From: Dactylonectria macrodidyma
Taxonomy: Eukaryota; Ascomycota; Sordariomycetes; Hypocreales; Nectriaceae
DNA: 64,000 nt
Reading direction: 5' to 3'
Assembly: GCA_020744425.1 (NCBI GenBank)
Contig: JAGMUV010000009.1
Span: 992,001-1,056,000, forward strand
Shown here piece after piece: positions 33,289 to 45,124 of this stretch. A program made the position numbers and the translations under genes. Position 1 is the first letter of the stretch; each line of letters opens with the position of its first letter. The notes beneath the pieces were generated by a model that made no database searches, was not told the DNA's origin, and saw nothing but the letters and a program-made list of their open reading frames with translations.

Positions 33289-34217
33289 CGCTGCCAGATT
33301 GTGATGCCCTGAAAGGCCGCCTGAGGTAACAATACAGCACCTTGAGTCTCGATAAGGCGGGTTGGACTGCTAGGTGGGAGATAGGTAGGAGGAACAATGG
33401 GAAGAATGCGCGATGCTGCTGGTGAAGAGTTGCAGAGGGACGAAGCTGGCTAGTGGTTGTAGCGCGGGACGACGTCATGCGTCTTGGTGCGATCAGCCGC
33501 CCCACCACAAGCTTGTCTTATCTCATTGACATGACGAGTTCATTCAGGGTCAAAGGGTCAACAGGCTGCCGTCATGGAACCAATATGGGCGTGATTCTTT
33601 AGACTTAGAACCGAAACCTGGCATTTGGTGTTTGTGGCCACCTGGCCACTTGACATCAACAAACACGCAGATACTGAGCTATGATCGTCAACAGGGGATT
33701 TCGTCACTCGCAGGTAGCTGAAGACGCTAAGAGATTCAACACCAATGGCTTCAACAAACACAAAAGCTGGAAAACATCTCAATTCGAGAGAAAATAGGCG
33801 ACTGGACTAAAACCAGAGTGATGCAGCATGGTCCCCAACACCCATAATTCCATCCGTGTAAGCATACATATTCCATCCCCCCCCATTCCAAATTAGCAGA
33901 GCCGAGCCTTTTGAGCAGTCATGCGAAGAGTCCCCTGCCACGCTACCGCGACAAGGGAAAATAAGGCTAGGTTATACCCCTCTCTTGACTCGAGCTCATC
34001 ACATGCCATCACTCGTCGGCGTCACGCTCTCCCAACAACCAATCTTTTGGTTCCCAAGCATTCCAAACCCCCATATAATTTCTGGCTGAAATGGCAGCCT
34101 GGATCCAACTCGTAGTGTCATGATCCATATCTTGTCGTAACCTATTTGAGTCGATACCGCGCGGGGAATGCGGTTCGGTCGACTAAAGGAATCTTCCGAG
34201 TCGCGCGCGCGCGGCCT
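33289..34217. other. Intergenic region
   Basis: 929 bp without a supported gene. It holds the phosphatase promoter and, near 34201-34213, an alternating GC run (CGCGCGCGCGC) just 3' of the next gene. Nothing else is seen. Confidence 0.4.
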
Positions 34218-35376
34218 CTATGAGGTCTTCTTGGCTGGGGCACCACCGCTGATGTACTTGCCGACATCAGTGGCATCGTGGAACTGCTTGGCAGCATCCT
34301 TCAGGACTTCCCAGACCTGGCGGGCCGCAGGAGGAGTTCCTTGAGCACCAGCCAGAGAGTCAACACGAACAGCGAACTGAGAAAGCGAATGCTGAACATG
34401 GGTGCTCTGGCTGTAGCGAGCGCGGAGGAAGGCAGTGTACAGAGCGATGAGGATCCAGGATCGACGCTGGAAGAGAATGACGGACAGGAGGATGCGGAAC
34501 CAGAGGAGGATCTCGAGGCTGGCAACGACTGACATGGACGCGTCATAGTACTCCTTCACAAAGGCACCGATCTTGTCGGCCAGAGGGCTGGAGACAGTGG
34601 ACTTGCGACTGGGCGAGGCGCCGTCAGCCTCGGGAGCGGGCTTGGGGGCGAGCACAGTAGGGATGAGGTTGGCGCGGGTGTAGGTGGCGACGTGGAAGAC
34701 CGAGTAGATGAAGTAGGGCAGCAGGGCGAGCGGGTACTGGGGAGAGAAGAGCCAGATCAGGGCCATGGCTAAGGCTCAGAGTCAGTAACAAAAGCAGAGC
34801 TTGGAGGCGCAGGGCCGCGACATACCGAGATACTGGACATTCTCGTCAGCGAGGAGGCCGAGGTAGCCGCCAGGGTTGCGACCGCCCGTCTTCGCGCGGG
34901 CGCGCTGGGTCTTGTAGACAACGATGCCGTAGGTGAGAGCCGCTGCGACAAAGGACGTGCGGTAGGAGAACTGGGCGACTCCACCATAGTAGTTCATACG
35001 AATCCATGAGAACGCATATCGGCTGGTGGTGAGGATCAGAGTAAGGTGTCTGTAGAGCGTAACGGTTAGTGACTGAACGCATGCGAGTGCGGACTTGTGC
35101 GAGGATATTGCATCGAGACATGCGCTGTCGGCAACATGAGCCGACGGCGGCTACGTGGTCGGGATGGCGGGGATGGCCGAGGGTGGAGGAGGCCCCTCCG
35201 AGAAGCTGCGATAAAGACAAAACGTACCCGGCAAACCAAGCGACTGCGATGCGGACAATGGCACGTTAGCAGAGGAGCTTCTGGATGTGCTCAAGGCGGC
35301 ACGTACACTGCAGAGTCTTGGCGAGGGCCAGCAACCGCTCCTGGAGAGGAAGGTTGGGGTTCGGCGCGGGAGGCAT
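34218..35376 (-). CDS. TMEM33/Pom33-Tts1 family ER and nuclear-pore membrane protein
   Basis: Four exons on the minus strand: 35376-35307, 35243-35228 (a 16-nt micro-exon), 35049-34826 and 34768-34218, giving 286 aa. Both flanks of the micro-exon have good splice sites (CATCGCAG and GTACGT), and it restores QFAWFAGH. Hydrophobic segments include HLTLILTTSRYAFSWI, TSFVAAALTYGIVVY, ALIWLFSPQYPLALLPYFIYSVFHV and VVASLEILLWFRILLSVILFQ. The layout NPNLPLQERLLALAKTLQ, helices, then LIALYTAFLRARY and VRVDSLAG matches the TMEM33 family, which shapes ER tubules and associates with nuclear pores. The C-terminal 70 residues are soluble. Confidence 0.83.
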
Positions 35377-36920
35377 GGCGGGCGACGGCGGGAAATGCGA
35401 GAGCGAGGGATTTGCCTGACAGAAGATATATTCTAGGGCAGCTGAAGGAAGAGTAAGAGAGCAAGCTCAGAGAGAGCGCGCGCGCACAGCGTCGATGGCG
35501 GAGGGCTGAGTAGGGACTCGTCGAGGGGGTTGGTGGTGGTGATGATGATGATGATGCGAGAATCAAGAGAGAGCTGTGCGAACAGGCCTACCAGGTTATG
35601 TGGCCAAACCCCGGGGGCGGGTGTTGGTGGGGCTAGAGTTCCAAGCCCCGGCTGGCTCTTCCAAGCTGGAGGTGCAGTAAAGGGCCAGAGCACTGAGAGA
35701 CACACTCCACTGTCGCTAAGAGGGAACCTTCCAGTGAGAAACTCCAGTGATAGCCCCTCCACTAAATGAAACCCCCGCCTTCTACGTAACCAATTCTCCG
35801 AGGTTGGCACTGGCCCTATGATGACACTCCAGACAGGCGATCGACGCATGGAATTAAATCTATGAACCAAGTCTAAAAATAATGTAAAATCGACAACTGA
35901 GATACAGCCCGAATAGAAACAAACCGCGAATTTTGGCCCATTGGTGAGTTGAGTAAGAAAATAACCCGAACTGCATGGATGCTCGCTTGTCACGATCTTC
36001 AAGGTGGTGGTAATGCCGGAATTGGGGTTCGGCACCCAATTTTAGTGCCAAGGCAGGCACCAAACATCCGACCTAAGCTCTCAAAATGGCGTCATTGCGC
36101 CATCAACTTGTTCCGTCATTCTTAAAAACCTGCTGTTCTAGCTTAGCTCTACATCTAGATGGTTGCAATTCGCCCAATTTGCGACCGTGGACTTTTCTAT
36201 GCTTGATTTGGACAACCGGTTGATTCGGACAGCTGTCCATGGCATCACCGAATGCCTAGCAAAGCTGAACTCACGCGACTAGTCGAAGTAAACGACTTAT
36301 ACGGACGAGGCTCGGTGACACCGATAAGAGCGCCACGGACGACCAGTTTGCCGAGAGACTCTTGACCTCATCGAGGACACTCTCTTGGCAACAAGCATTG
36401 ACTCAGGTTATCGTTCAGTAGACGAAGCGGCGATACTCACCACGAGCTGGACAGATAGCTGTAAGGAGCAATTTCCATGGAGGGCAACATCAAAGCTGTA
36501 TCTTGACTCGACACATTGCTAGACCCTAGACATTTTTGTAGGACTTACGGCAAAGAAACACGTACCAGTACAATGTTAGTCTATTCCTGTTGACATGTGA
36601 TCCGCGACTGCGGAAGTGAATGCTACGGTGAGGTGTCATTGTACATATAGGACCCCTCGACCACAGTGTGACGCGACCAATGAGAAGCATCCGACTTTCA
36701 GGTAGTCAGGTAAAAGGCTACAATCGTCGACTACTCTTTTCGGAATACGTTTAAGTCCTCATTTGGATTTAATGTTAGACCTGACCAACCCGCGCGATGA
36801 TACTGTTCATGCATTTCACCATATCACCACCGCTGTACTTGCATCCAAAAAGATTCAGATATGATATCGAGACACCTTCTATTTATTCATAGCATCATCT
36901 ATCATTACAGTAGTCTTACT
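35377..36920. other. Intergenic region with a TGA/GGT microsatellite
   Basis: About 1.5 kb between the 5' end of the TMEM33-like gene and the 3' end of the GPCR gene. It includes a trinucleotide run GGT/GAT at 35531-35556 and an alternating CG tract near 35478. Short ORFs lack splice or family support. Confidence 0.45.
35531..35556. repeat. Trinucleotide microsatellite
   Basis: GGT units pass into GAT units (TGGTGGTGATGATGATGATG), a simple-sequence tract in the upstream region of the TMEM33-like gene. Confidence 0.7.
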
Positions 36921-38428
36921 CTAACTTCGTCTCGTTATCACACTTGGAAAATCCTTGTCTGTGCTAGTCACCGATGGGCTCGCACTCGACGCCGGATCTG
37001 GGTATCGTGGATCACGGTCCTTGGAGTCGTCTACCTCCACCACCACAGAAGTGACCATATCCATGTGAATCGCCGGTCCCCTGAGAGATTCCTGGCTAGT
37101 CGTCCTCGTCATGCCTTTGCGCCCCCTCGGGTCTGACCCTCCCCCTCGTTTGCTCCAAGTCCACCATCCGCCGACCGCACCGTCGTTGTCCTCGCTTCGC
37201 TGCCTGCCGCCCTGGATGGAAATGACGTTGCCGAAGCGGCGGTTCGTGGGCGTCTTCATGAAGTTGAAGGTCTTGAGACCGAGGTCCGCAGTGTCGACCT
37301 CGTACTTGGACGCAAAGAGGATGACGTTTCGGGTCGTGCCGAAAAGCAGGCAGTCGAAGGAGCCGTTGGATGCAATCATGGCACCGGCAAAGCAGAAGTA
37401 GCCCAGCGGCACGTTTGCTCCGGCCATTGTGGCAATGCGGCCCATCGCGAGCGGGAGTGTGCAGAGGACGTAAATGACAGGGTAAATGAGGAAGGCCGGG
37501 TTGTAGTTCAATCGAAGCTGGGTGGAATCGCCATCATCGTCTGGCTTGACATTACGATCGGCTCGAGCCTGGCGACGGATCGAGAGGAAGATGCCGGTAT
37601 AAAGCAACGAAGTCACCGCCAGAGCGATGAAGATCCACAGGTAGTGAGTAAAAAGCCGCAGGTTCTCGTATTTCTTGTTCATCCAACACTGTCCATTATG
37701 TTAGTTTAGCTTACCGCTACGCGACCAAAAGAACTCACCCAGCTGCCCGCGCGGACAAAGAAGCCTCCATACTCGGCGCCGCCTCGAGTGGCCGCAATGG
37801 GGAGGAAGGATATCGCGTACACGAAGACCCAAATGGCAGCGATGAACAGATACAGAACGCCCTGTCCTACGCGGCGCCGTTTCACCACGGCAAGGTAGGT
37901 GTGGACAGCAATTGCTGTAATGAACATGCTCGACGACAAGTCACCAAGAGACACGAATAGACCCTGGGTGAAGCAGGTCGGAGTGTCAACCACGATGGCG
38001 CCCCTTCGCAGCCACTCCACGTTGAGGAAGAACGCCACGCCTTGGTGCATGTCGGCAAGGAGGAGGTTGATGATCAAGATGAGGAACTGATTCGGCTGTC
38101 GCGGGGCATGTTGCACATCTGCATCGCCGGGTTGAGTCCCCTGGGTGGTGGTGTCGTTGTTGTTCTCGTCTGTGAAGATGCCATCGATTCCGAGGGTAAA
38201 GTCGATGGCTTTCTGGAGCGAACCCGTCTGTTGTTGAACCTGGCTCGCTCGCCTATCCTTGAGGAAGAGCTGCCATGATACCAGCTTGTATGAAAGGTAA
38301 AAGAAGAGTGCGCAGGAGGAAAAGAAGGAGATGAATGCAAGGAGAGTGATGGCCGTCAATCCGCTCTTGAGGTTGGCTGGCAAGGGACTGAGAGTCTGGC
38401 CCTCTACCGCAAGATCCCCCCAAGCCAT
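36921..38428 (-). CDS. Seven-transmembrane G-protein-coupled receptor, Git3/Gpr1-like
   Basis: Two exons on the minus strand, 38428-37739 and 37688-36921, with a 50-nt intron, giving 485 aa. Helix 1 is ITLLAFISFFSSCALFFYLSYKLVSW. After a hydrophilic loop of about 60 residues (Gln/Asn/Thr-rich) come QFLILIINLLLADMHQGVAFFL, TCFTQGLFVSLGDLSSSMFITAIAVHTYLAV, GVLYLFIAAIWVFVYAISFLPI, YLWIFIALAVTSLLYTGIFLSI, YNPAFLIYPVIYVLCTLPLAMGRIA and GAMIASNGSFDCLLFGTTRNV. LLADMHQG and the Pro-containing helix 6 match the fungal Git3/Gpr1 nutrient-sensing class. The C-terminal tail of about 110 residues is cytosolic and Ser/Arg-rich. The ligand is unknown; carbon-source or amino-acid sensing is the family precedent. 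The first loop is unusually long. Confidence 0.85.
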
Positions 38429-41400
38429 GATGGATGTTCTGTAAAGATTAAGACAGTCAAATCGAAATATAGATCTTCCATGGAAGAATGATCATCGGGT
38501 CCCCATCTACTCCTGCATGGCTTGCCTAGAGAGGGGTCTAAGACAAGGCCAGTCGGCTGCAGGCGGCGTCGATGGCCTGCATATAGACCGTCCAACGGCT
38601 TTCTTTAATGGATATGCCCGTCGGGTAAGACTTTGTTTGCCAAGAACAAACTGGTGAAGCGCCATTCGGCTCATTTTCCTGGACTGGCTAGCGTTTCAAG
38701 CTGAGCTCAGGGCCAGTTTGCGTCAACCAATTCGGCCGAATAGGCTGACCGTGCACGCGGTGGGGAGGAATGACAGTAACACCGAAGGTGAGGCGATGGA
38801 AAAAGCGTCTGTGTACAAAGTAATTATTCCCTTAATAACTCAGGGATGCCTTGACGACTCGACGGGAAAGAGTTTGGGCCTGAGTGTCAAACGACCAGGA
38901 ACAAGAGACCACGCAAGCCTCCCGTCGGGAACGAACAATCACAAACACGGGAGCCAAAGGTCCAGTGGCATAACTTTACTTTCGGTACTTGAACACGATT
39001 TTGTACGACCCTTTGAGTCTTTGACAGCTTACGACCTAAACGAGTAGTATTGGACCGGCGGCCGAGTTCTTGAAGCCGTTGGTCGAGGTCCGACCGTGGC
39101 TTACTGCATCCGGAGTAGCTCTTGTCAGGGCTTCGTGTAATGATCTAGATCCCGGCAAATTCTTCATGGTGGGAGATGTGGACCGAAATGCCAGACCTTT
39201 TCTCAGATTTCTCTCGTGGCGGTGGACCCTGCAAGATCCCATCGATCTGATCGCTACCAGCAGACTCGAACAGTGAATTGAAGTGTAGAAGCCCACATTT
39301 TAGCTTGGTATATTCGCGAGCGAAGAAACAAATACCACGATACCGGAGAAGCACACTTCAAAATGCAATCTTACCCCTCACGCCTCGCCATTCATTCCTC
39401 TCCGGAAAATGTCGATCGACATTGAAACCCTTGTTGGCGGCACATCTTTTAGCCCTCTGGTTCGAGGTTCGAGTCATGGCCTTTCGCTCAGACCCCCACC
39501 AACAACGGCTCTGGTTTGGCGTGACACAGAAGTCCGCAGAGAAACTCACGTTTCTTCCGAAGCGACGGCATCGGTATCTTGACGGCGGGCCATGATTGGC
39601 GGAGTTCAGCGAATGCTACGCTACTTGCGACAAAGTAGCTAAAGCGTTGGCAATAGCTTCATTTTCGCCCACGCTAGTCTGAATGACAGAGGCCTAAATG
39701 CGGAAGGCTTGGGCGGGTCGGCCGAGGCTGAAACGACCATTGAGCCTGGGATTTGCCGCCTTCTGTCAAATGGGGGACAGTGTCCGGGATATCGTTACGT
39801 ACTGGTGAGTGCATTCATCGCTTCGGCGGCAGCGCATTCCGTGACCTTCTTCAAAGACCCTAGCCCTGGTCTCTTAGCCTCGCCGACTACACACGGACCT
39901 TGCACCAAACTCAGGAACACATGATCACGGTATTTAAAACAAGGTCCCTGGTCTTGGCGATCGGGCTCATCCGTGGATGCTACCCTGCTCCCATATTCAT
40001 GTCTAGAACTTTAGATGGAGGTCACAGGCAAGGATACGCCAGACGTCGGATCAGTTGAAACCCGACCACGCGGCCGCCGGAGATGGAGACTAAACTATCG
40101 ACTCAGGCTCGAGACGGGCTCGGTTGTCCCATCCCTGCCTAACCAGAGTACGAAGCATACACTATATTGAACGTACATGCCCTCGCGACTAGCGTTTTGC
40201 ATATAATCTACCATCGAGCACTTGTAACCCTGAGGGTCCTCGGCGAGCAGAAGAAATAGGCAAAAATGAACACAATTAGTACATGCATTCGAAACATATT
40301 AATGCACATTTATGTGCGAGCATCAGGGGAAATGCTTAGAGTACATGGTGTGAAGGTTTAGTTGGGATGCACGTGTAGCAAGGATTAACGTTGTTCTCGA
40401 CTCTCGAGGCTCGATCTCTCGGCTATTCTACCCAAGCCATAGCCCATCCTCCTAAACCCCTAGATTTGAAGAGCACGGCCACTAGTATGTAGATCAAGAA
40501 AATTACTAGGCTATTGAGCCCCATTATCGAATGGTATTCATCAAGTGCCGACCCGGACATTCTATGAATAGTTCCCATAGTCGACATTGAAACCCAGCGC
40601 TGGGAATGTCTGGTCAAAGAGCGCGCCCGCAATCTAACAAAACATCCAAGGTACCGTTATGGTGGCAGCGCATACCCTGTAGAAGTTGGGCATCAAAGGG
40701 ATTAGTTTATCCAAGCAAGCAACAGTTCGTCTCTTCCGTGCTACAACGTAGTCCGGCAGTTTCGCGACAGCTACATCTACCACAACCATAATGAGCTTAT
40801 TACGTAGTAGGAAGACGTATTCGGCGGCGAATTAAAGTGGCGCCTCAACCTTGCTTGTTGTATGCATGAAAATAAAGCCCACGCGGGGGAATAAACTGGA
40901 GGCATAGGATTATAGACAACGGAGAAGTTGGATGTCCAGGAGGTTGGAGAGTAGACAGCATTTGAGATGGGTCTGGGCCAACCTGAGGAACCAGGTCTGC
41001 CCACTCTGTCAGATACCGCATAGAAGCAGATGATACTATTGGGCATGATAGTTGACGGTCTATTAGCCTTCCCGAGGCTCAGTATGTTCGGGATAGCCGC
41101 TGGCACAGGTGAGAGTTGCCGACAAGCCACCAGTTGGAGCAGGGTCTGAGTGAGGGAGACAGTCCTTACGCTTAGGAAAGTTCAGAGTTCGGCGATGCTA
41201 GCTCTCTGAGCGATTGCCGTCGAAACAGATTGTGAGTTGCGACTTCTGGGCTTGTAGGTGGCAAATTTGTCGTCGCCTGTACCTTAGTGGCCAGAGCAGC
41301 GAAACGCTAACAAAACAAAATAAGGCTTCAACTTTGGTTTTTTTTTTGGCTCTTCTGTTTTCTGTTTGCAAGCATTCCATGTTAGTAGTTTGAACTCTCT

Positions 41401-41987
41401 GGGATCTGCATAGTAGGAATACTCGCACGTACACACACGGAGTACGGGGGTAGAATGTTAAATATAATTATTTCGTATCGGAAGCAAGGCCGACCTAGTC
41501 AGATACGATGGCCGGGACTTCCATTCCCATCCAATCGGATCGTCATTACCCGCTCCGGGTCTTGCTTCCACAGGTTACTTAGACTTCGGACATAATTACT
41601 ACGTAGCAGATCAACGTTAATCTGCGCCATATGCCGATCAGCAAATCCCAGCCCTCTTTTAAGATCCTTACTGACAAATCCAAGCGTTGTGTTAGATTAT
41701 TGACGGTTCGAAGATGTTCAACGACGCGTGTCCACCACAATGGCATGCTTTTAACTAGGAAGTGAGTATGAAGTTAGCTGTATTTAGAATGAGGCGGTTT
41801 TTTATTTTGTCAAGGCTGTGCAAGGATTTAATAGAGTAACGATGTGGAGTGTTTTAAAACTATTGTGATTTGAAGTGCCGAAGGCCCGAAGCATTTCCTT
41901 GTCCCTTTGCTAACGACATGCCTCCCTAGCCATTGCCCATGAAACTTCTCCATGGTCAGAACTCCAAAGGCTGGATATAGCCTTCTA
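38429..41987. other. 3.5 kb gene-poor region
   Basis: The longest stretch without a supported gene. Only short unspliced ORFs occur, with no recognisable family, signal peptide or splice-linked partners. A GGTTCGAGGTTCGAGTC string near 39458-39474 superficially recalls a tRNA T-arm but has no matching cloverleaf. Near 40300 and 41460 the sequence is AT-rich. It could be decayed sequence or regulatory DNA for the flanking GPCR gene. Confidence 0.5.
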
Positions 41988-43705
41988 CTATTCATCTGTT
42001 CCAGACTTTGATTGCCTGCGCCACCCATAACCTTTCCATTGAAGGAGAGCTGTGGGTATCATAGTTGCCCCTACAATCATCGCCGTTGCCACTCCCGCAC
42101 TGGGCGCCAGTCCAACATTTTCCAGCAGCTCCGGGAACCTAATAAACATTAATGAATGGATCATCCCTGGGTCGCGAGCGGAACACTTACCAAAATGGCC
42201 CGATGAAGCCCCAAGTTTGACGTACAAGCGTGATGAAAACGCCGATCCCGGCGGCATCTGGGCGATAGCAGTCGACCGCGTAAGTCATCATAACTGTTGT
42301 CACAATTTGGTTTCCGGCTCCAGCTATGGCTGCTCCTATAATGGGCGTGGGATTCCAGGTATCAGAAGCTCGCTCCGTCTGAACCAAGAAGACCACCACG
42401 CCGCAAATGGTTAAGAGGTGGCCAAAGTAACTGACCCAGAGACGAAACTCTGGTCTAGGAGTGACACCTTTTCGTTGCCGCAGCCACATCCACCGGTCTG
42501 ACAGCACACCACCTATCTGCTCGCCGAGTATAGTGCCGACGATTGGGCCGACGTTTTGAAGCCCAACTTGTTGCGTGTTGAAGCCGAATTTCTCCGGGTA
42601 TAGCTGCGGAATTTCAATCGTGATGACCACACTGCCCCATAGAAATACCATCGAGTGCGCGATAGCTGGAATGACCACACAAAGGCGGGTGATAAAGAAC
42701 AGGGGCTGGACGAAGTCTCTGAACTTCAAAGGGGTGGGATCAATACGGCTAAACCCAACATATCGATGAAGAGCGGATGACGGTTTGTTGCTCTTCTGGC
42801 CGGGAATATATCGCGTCTCTGGTCCAAAGAAAAAGTAGACGACGAGTTGCACAGCATTGATCTACACGGGAGTCAGCATACAGAGAGTTGGCAAAGCCCA
42901 TCTGACTTAGACTTAATTACCATGGCTAGGATCCAATAGATCCATCTGTACCCGACTCTCAAAGCCACAAAGCCAAAAATGAATGGCGCAACCGGGACAC
43001 CTAAAGTCACCATAGCGGTCCAAATTCCGATATATCTGCCTCTTTGATTGCTGAAAAAGGTTTCAGATACAACCGCGCTGCCAATGGAAGCGGCCGGGCT
43101 GATGAAGAAGGCAGTGAGGGCCCGGCACAGGCCCATAGTTCCGTAGGAAGGAGAGAGAGCACACCCGACATTGCAGATTGCGCTGCATGAAAGTGAGAGT
43201 AAAAATATAGGGCGTCGGCCGTAAACGTGCGAAAGGGGCCGCCAGAGGAGAGGAGCCGCTCCGATGATGGCGATGACTAGTGACGTTAGATATGTCGCTC
43301 TCTGGACGCTGACGTTCAGGTCTGCGGCAATATCCACGTATGCTGATTGAATAGCAGCGGCAGTAAACGTAGCCATCATTGCGTGGAATGCGATGATGAT
43401 CAAATTGATGATTTTCTACCCGCCGTTAGCATCGTCCCCGGAAATCAAGATTTTCACGTACCTTATGCTTTGGCCAGTTCAAGGGATCTGCCTCCTCCAT
43501 GCTCGGCATAGGATCCAGTTCAACTGTCCCATGATGTTTGAGGAGAAAGTCTCTGTGCGCGGTGGACATGGCATCGTCATTGTGCTGTGGACATGTGTAT
43601 TAGCGCAAGCGACCCCTCGATCGGTCTTCGTCATCGACGTGATGAACTGCGAGGACTCACCCCGTTCTCGACGTACTGCTCTTCCGGCTTGTCCGTGGCG
43701 GCCAT
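41988..43705 (-). CDS. MFS transporter, DHA1-type (second copy of this class in window)
   Basis: Five exons on the minus strand: 43705-43661, 43584-43462, 43415-42921, 42861-42191 and 42138-41988, giving 494 aa. The N-terminal cytosolic segment contains DPLNWPKHKKIINL, characteristic of fungal 12-TM MFS proteins. The first helix (AFHAMMATFTAAAIQSAYVDIA) is followed by motif A-like RPLSHVYGRRPIFLLSL and by a motif C-like GIWTAMVTLGVPVAPFIFGFV. The second half has GVLSDRWMWLRQRKG after helix 8. A plasma-membrane uptake or efflux carrier is expected, substrate unknown. It stands alone between gene-poor regions, with a tandem CGG(N8)CCG pair about 560 bp upstream of its start. Confidence 0.87.
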
Positions 43706-45124
43706 CGCATATGCAGTATGGGTTAGATTGCCTATGTCTAAAGAGTCCTCAGGAAGGTGGATGAGGGTTCTCCTTTATAATCCCACAGAAGACCCACAAC
43801 CCAGACACTTCCCCATGGGCTTCACCCCGTTACCCCGGACATCTACACGTATCTTGGTCCACAGTGGATATGAATCCATACAGAGAAGGGGTGTGCCAGG
43901 TATCGGCCCTTTTCAAAATCCTTTTCAACATGTATCGTTCATCTCCAGAACTTGAGCTAGACTAGTGTTGATGGTGCTCTGAATCTGATAAGCTCTGGCT
44001 ATAACTTGCGTGCATGAAAAGCCCATAGTCATAAAGTAGGATATATTGAGCTCTTAATGAGGCTCAAGTTCCGTCATAATCTGTCATATACACTCAACCA
44101 AGAGCTCTTACCAAGGATGTTCTCGGAGCACCGGCTATCTCCGACAGTGCTGCATTGCATTGTGAATCGAGTTGAGTGGCTCCGTCCACACTGAAACGGA
44201 AAACACGGCAGTATCTGAGCAAACCCCGTCATCGTCAGTGCAGGCGGCCGGTTTCTGATTCCGGATCTAAAGCCGAACGGCGGATCTAAAGCCGGGTGGA
44301 GATGCAGTCGCGTTCACTCCACCCGCCAGGCCTATGTCAACCCTGCCCGCAGCCGCTTTATCCGGATGATCCTGGCATTTGGCAGATCTGAGGAGTCTAA
44401 TATTATCAATCATAACAACGTTGCGATTTTTTCTCACAAGCTCCAGGAATAATGGGGCTGGGGAGGACAACGCAGGACTAGAACCTGGCGCAGTGTGTTT
44501 CGGCGTCGTCAGCAGGGGCTTATCAGACAATAAAAATCAGGGCTCGGGCACTTCTTCAATGTAGGTAGATGAATGAATACTGAGTTTTCCACTTGTCTCG
44601 AAAATAAAATAAAAAAAATGAACGCATCCTCTTATTCAATATGTGTGAGGACTGCAGCTCTATGCTTCGAGCCACGAGCATGTCACTACCCGAGTGATGG
44701 ATCACGTGAGACATACCTATGTCACTCAGGCCATTCGCGTTCAACCGCCATCATTAAGCAAATAACTCTCCAATCACTACACTGAGTGTTGTGGTCTAAT
44801 ACAGTACTCACTTTCTTCTATGCTGTATTGCTTTTGACCCGCCCTCCTCGATAACCTAGGAGCATTTGACCGTGTACAGGGATCTGAGCCCCGCCTACCA
44901 ATTACAACACTTGACCAGACTGAAATTGGCAATGCCGAAATACGCTGGCATGATTTAACTTGTAGCCATTGTCCCTCTTCTCAATATCATTTATCGTCAT
45001 TTTCCACACTTCACAGGGCCCAGGGGTTAGCATAAAACAAATCAGTTGGGAAGTCTTCTTATGATCTCATCCTAGCTACCTTGTCGTAGGATTAGAATCC
45101 ACCTATGTAGCTCTATCTGAAGAT
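43706..45124. other. Intergenic region, promoter of MFS and 3' flank of ADE13
   Basis: 1.4 kb without a supported gene. The only structured element is the duplicated CGG(N8)CCG motif at 44262-44294. Confidence 0.45.
44262..44294. promoter_or_regulatory. Tandem pair of identical CGG(N8)CCG sites
   Basis: CGGATCTAAAGCCG occurs twice (44262-44275 and 44281-44294), 19 bp apart start to start, about 560 bp upstream of the MFS start at 43705. Both copies are inverted CGG half-sites with an identical 8-base spacer, the arrangement bound by many Zn2Cys6 dimers. The spacing equals that of the site at 1457-1470 before the other MFS gene. Confidence 0.45.

Noticed and set aside
35531..35556. Possible CRISPR-like or minisatellite array
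   Set aside because: It is a simple trinucleotide microsatellite; no spacer-repeat structure occurs anywhere in the window.
39455..39480. tRNA T-arm-like string (GGTTCGAGGTTCGAGTC)
   Set aside because: No acceptor stem, anticodon arm or D-arm can be paired around it on either strand.
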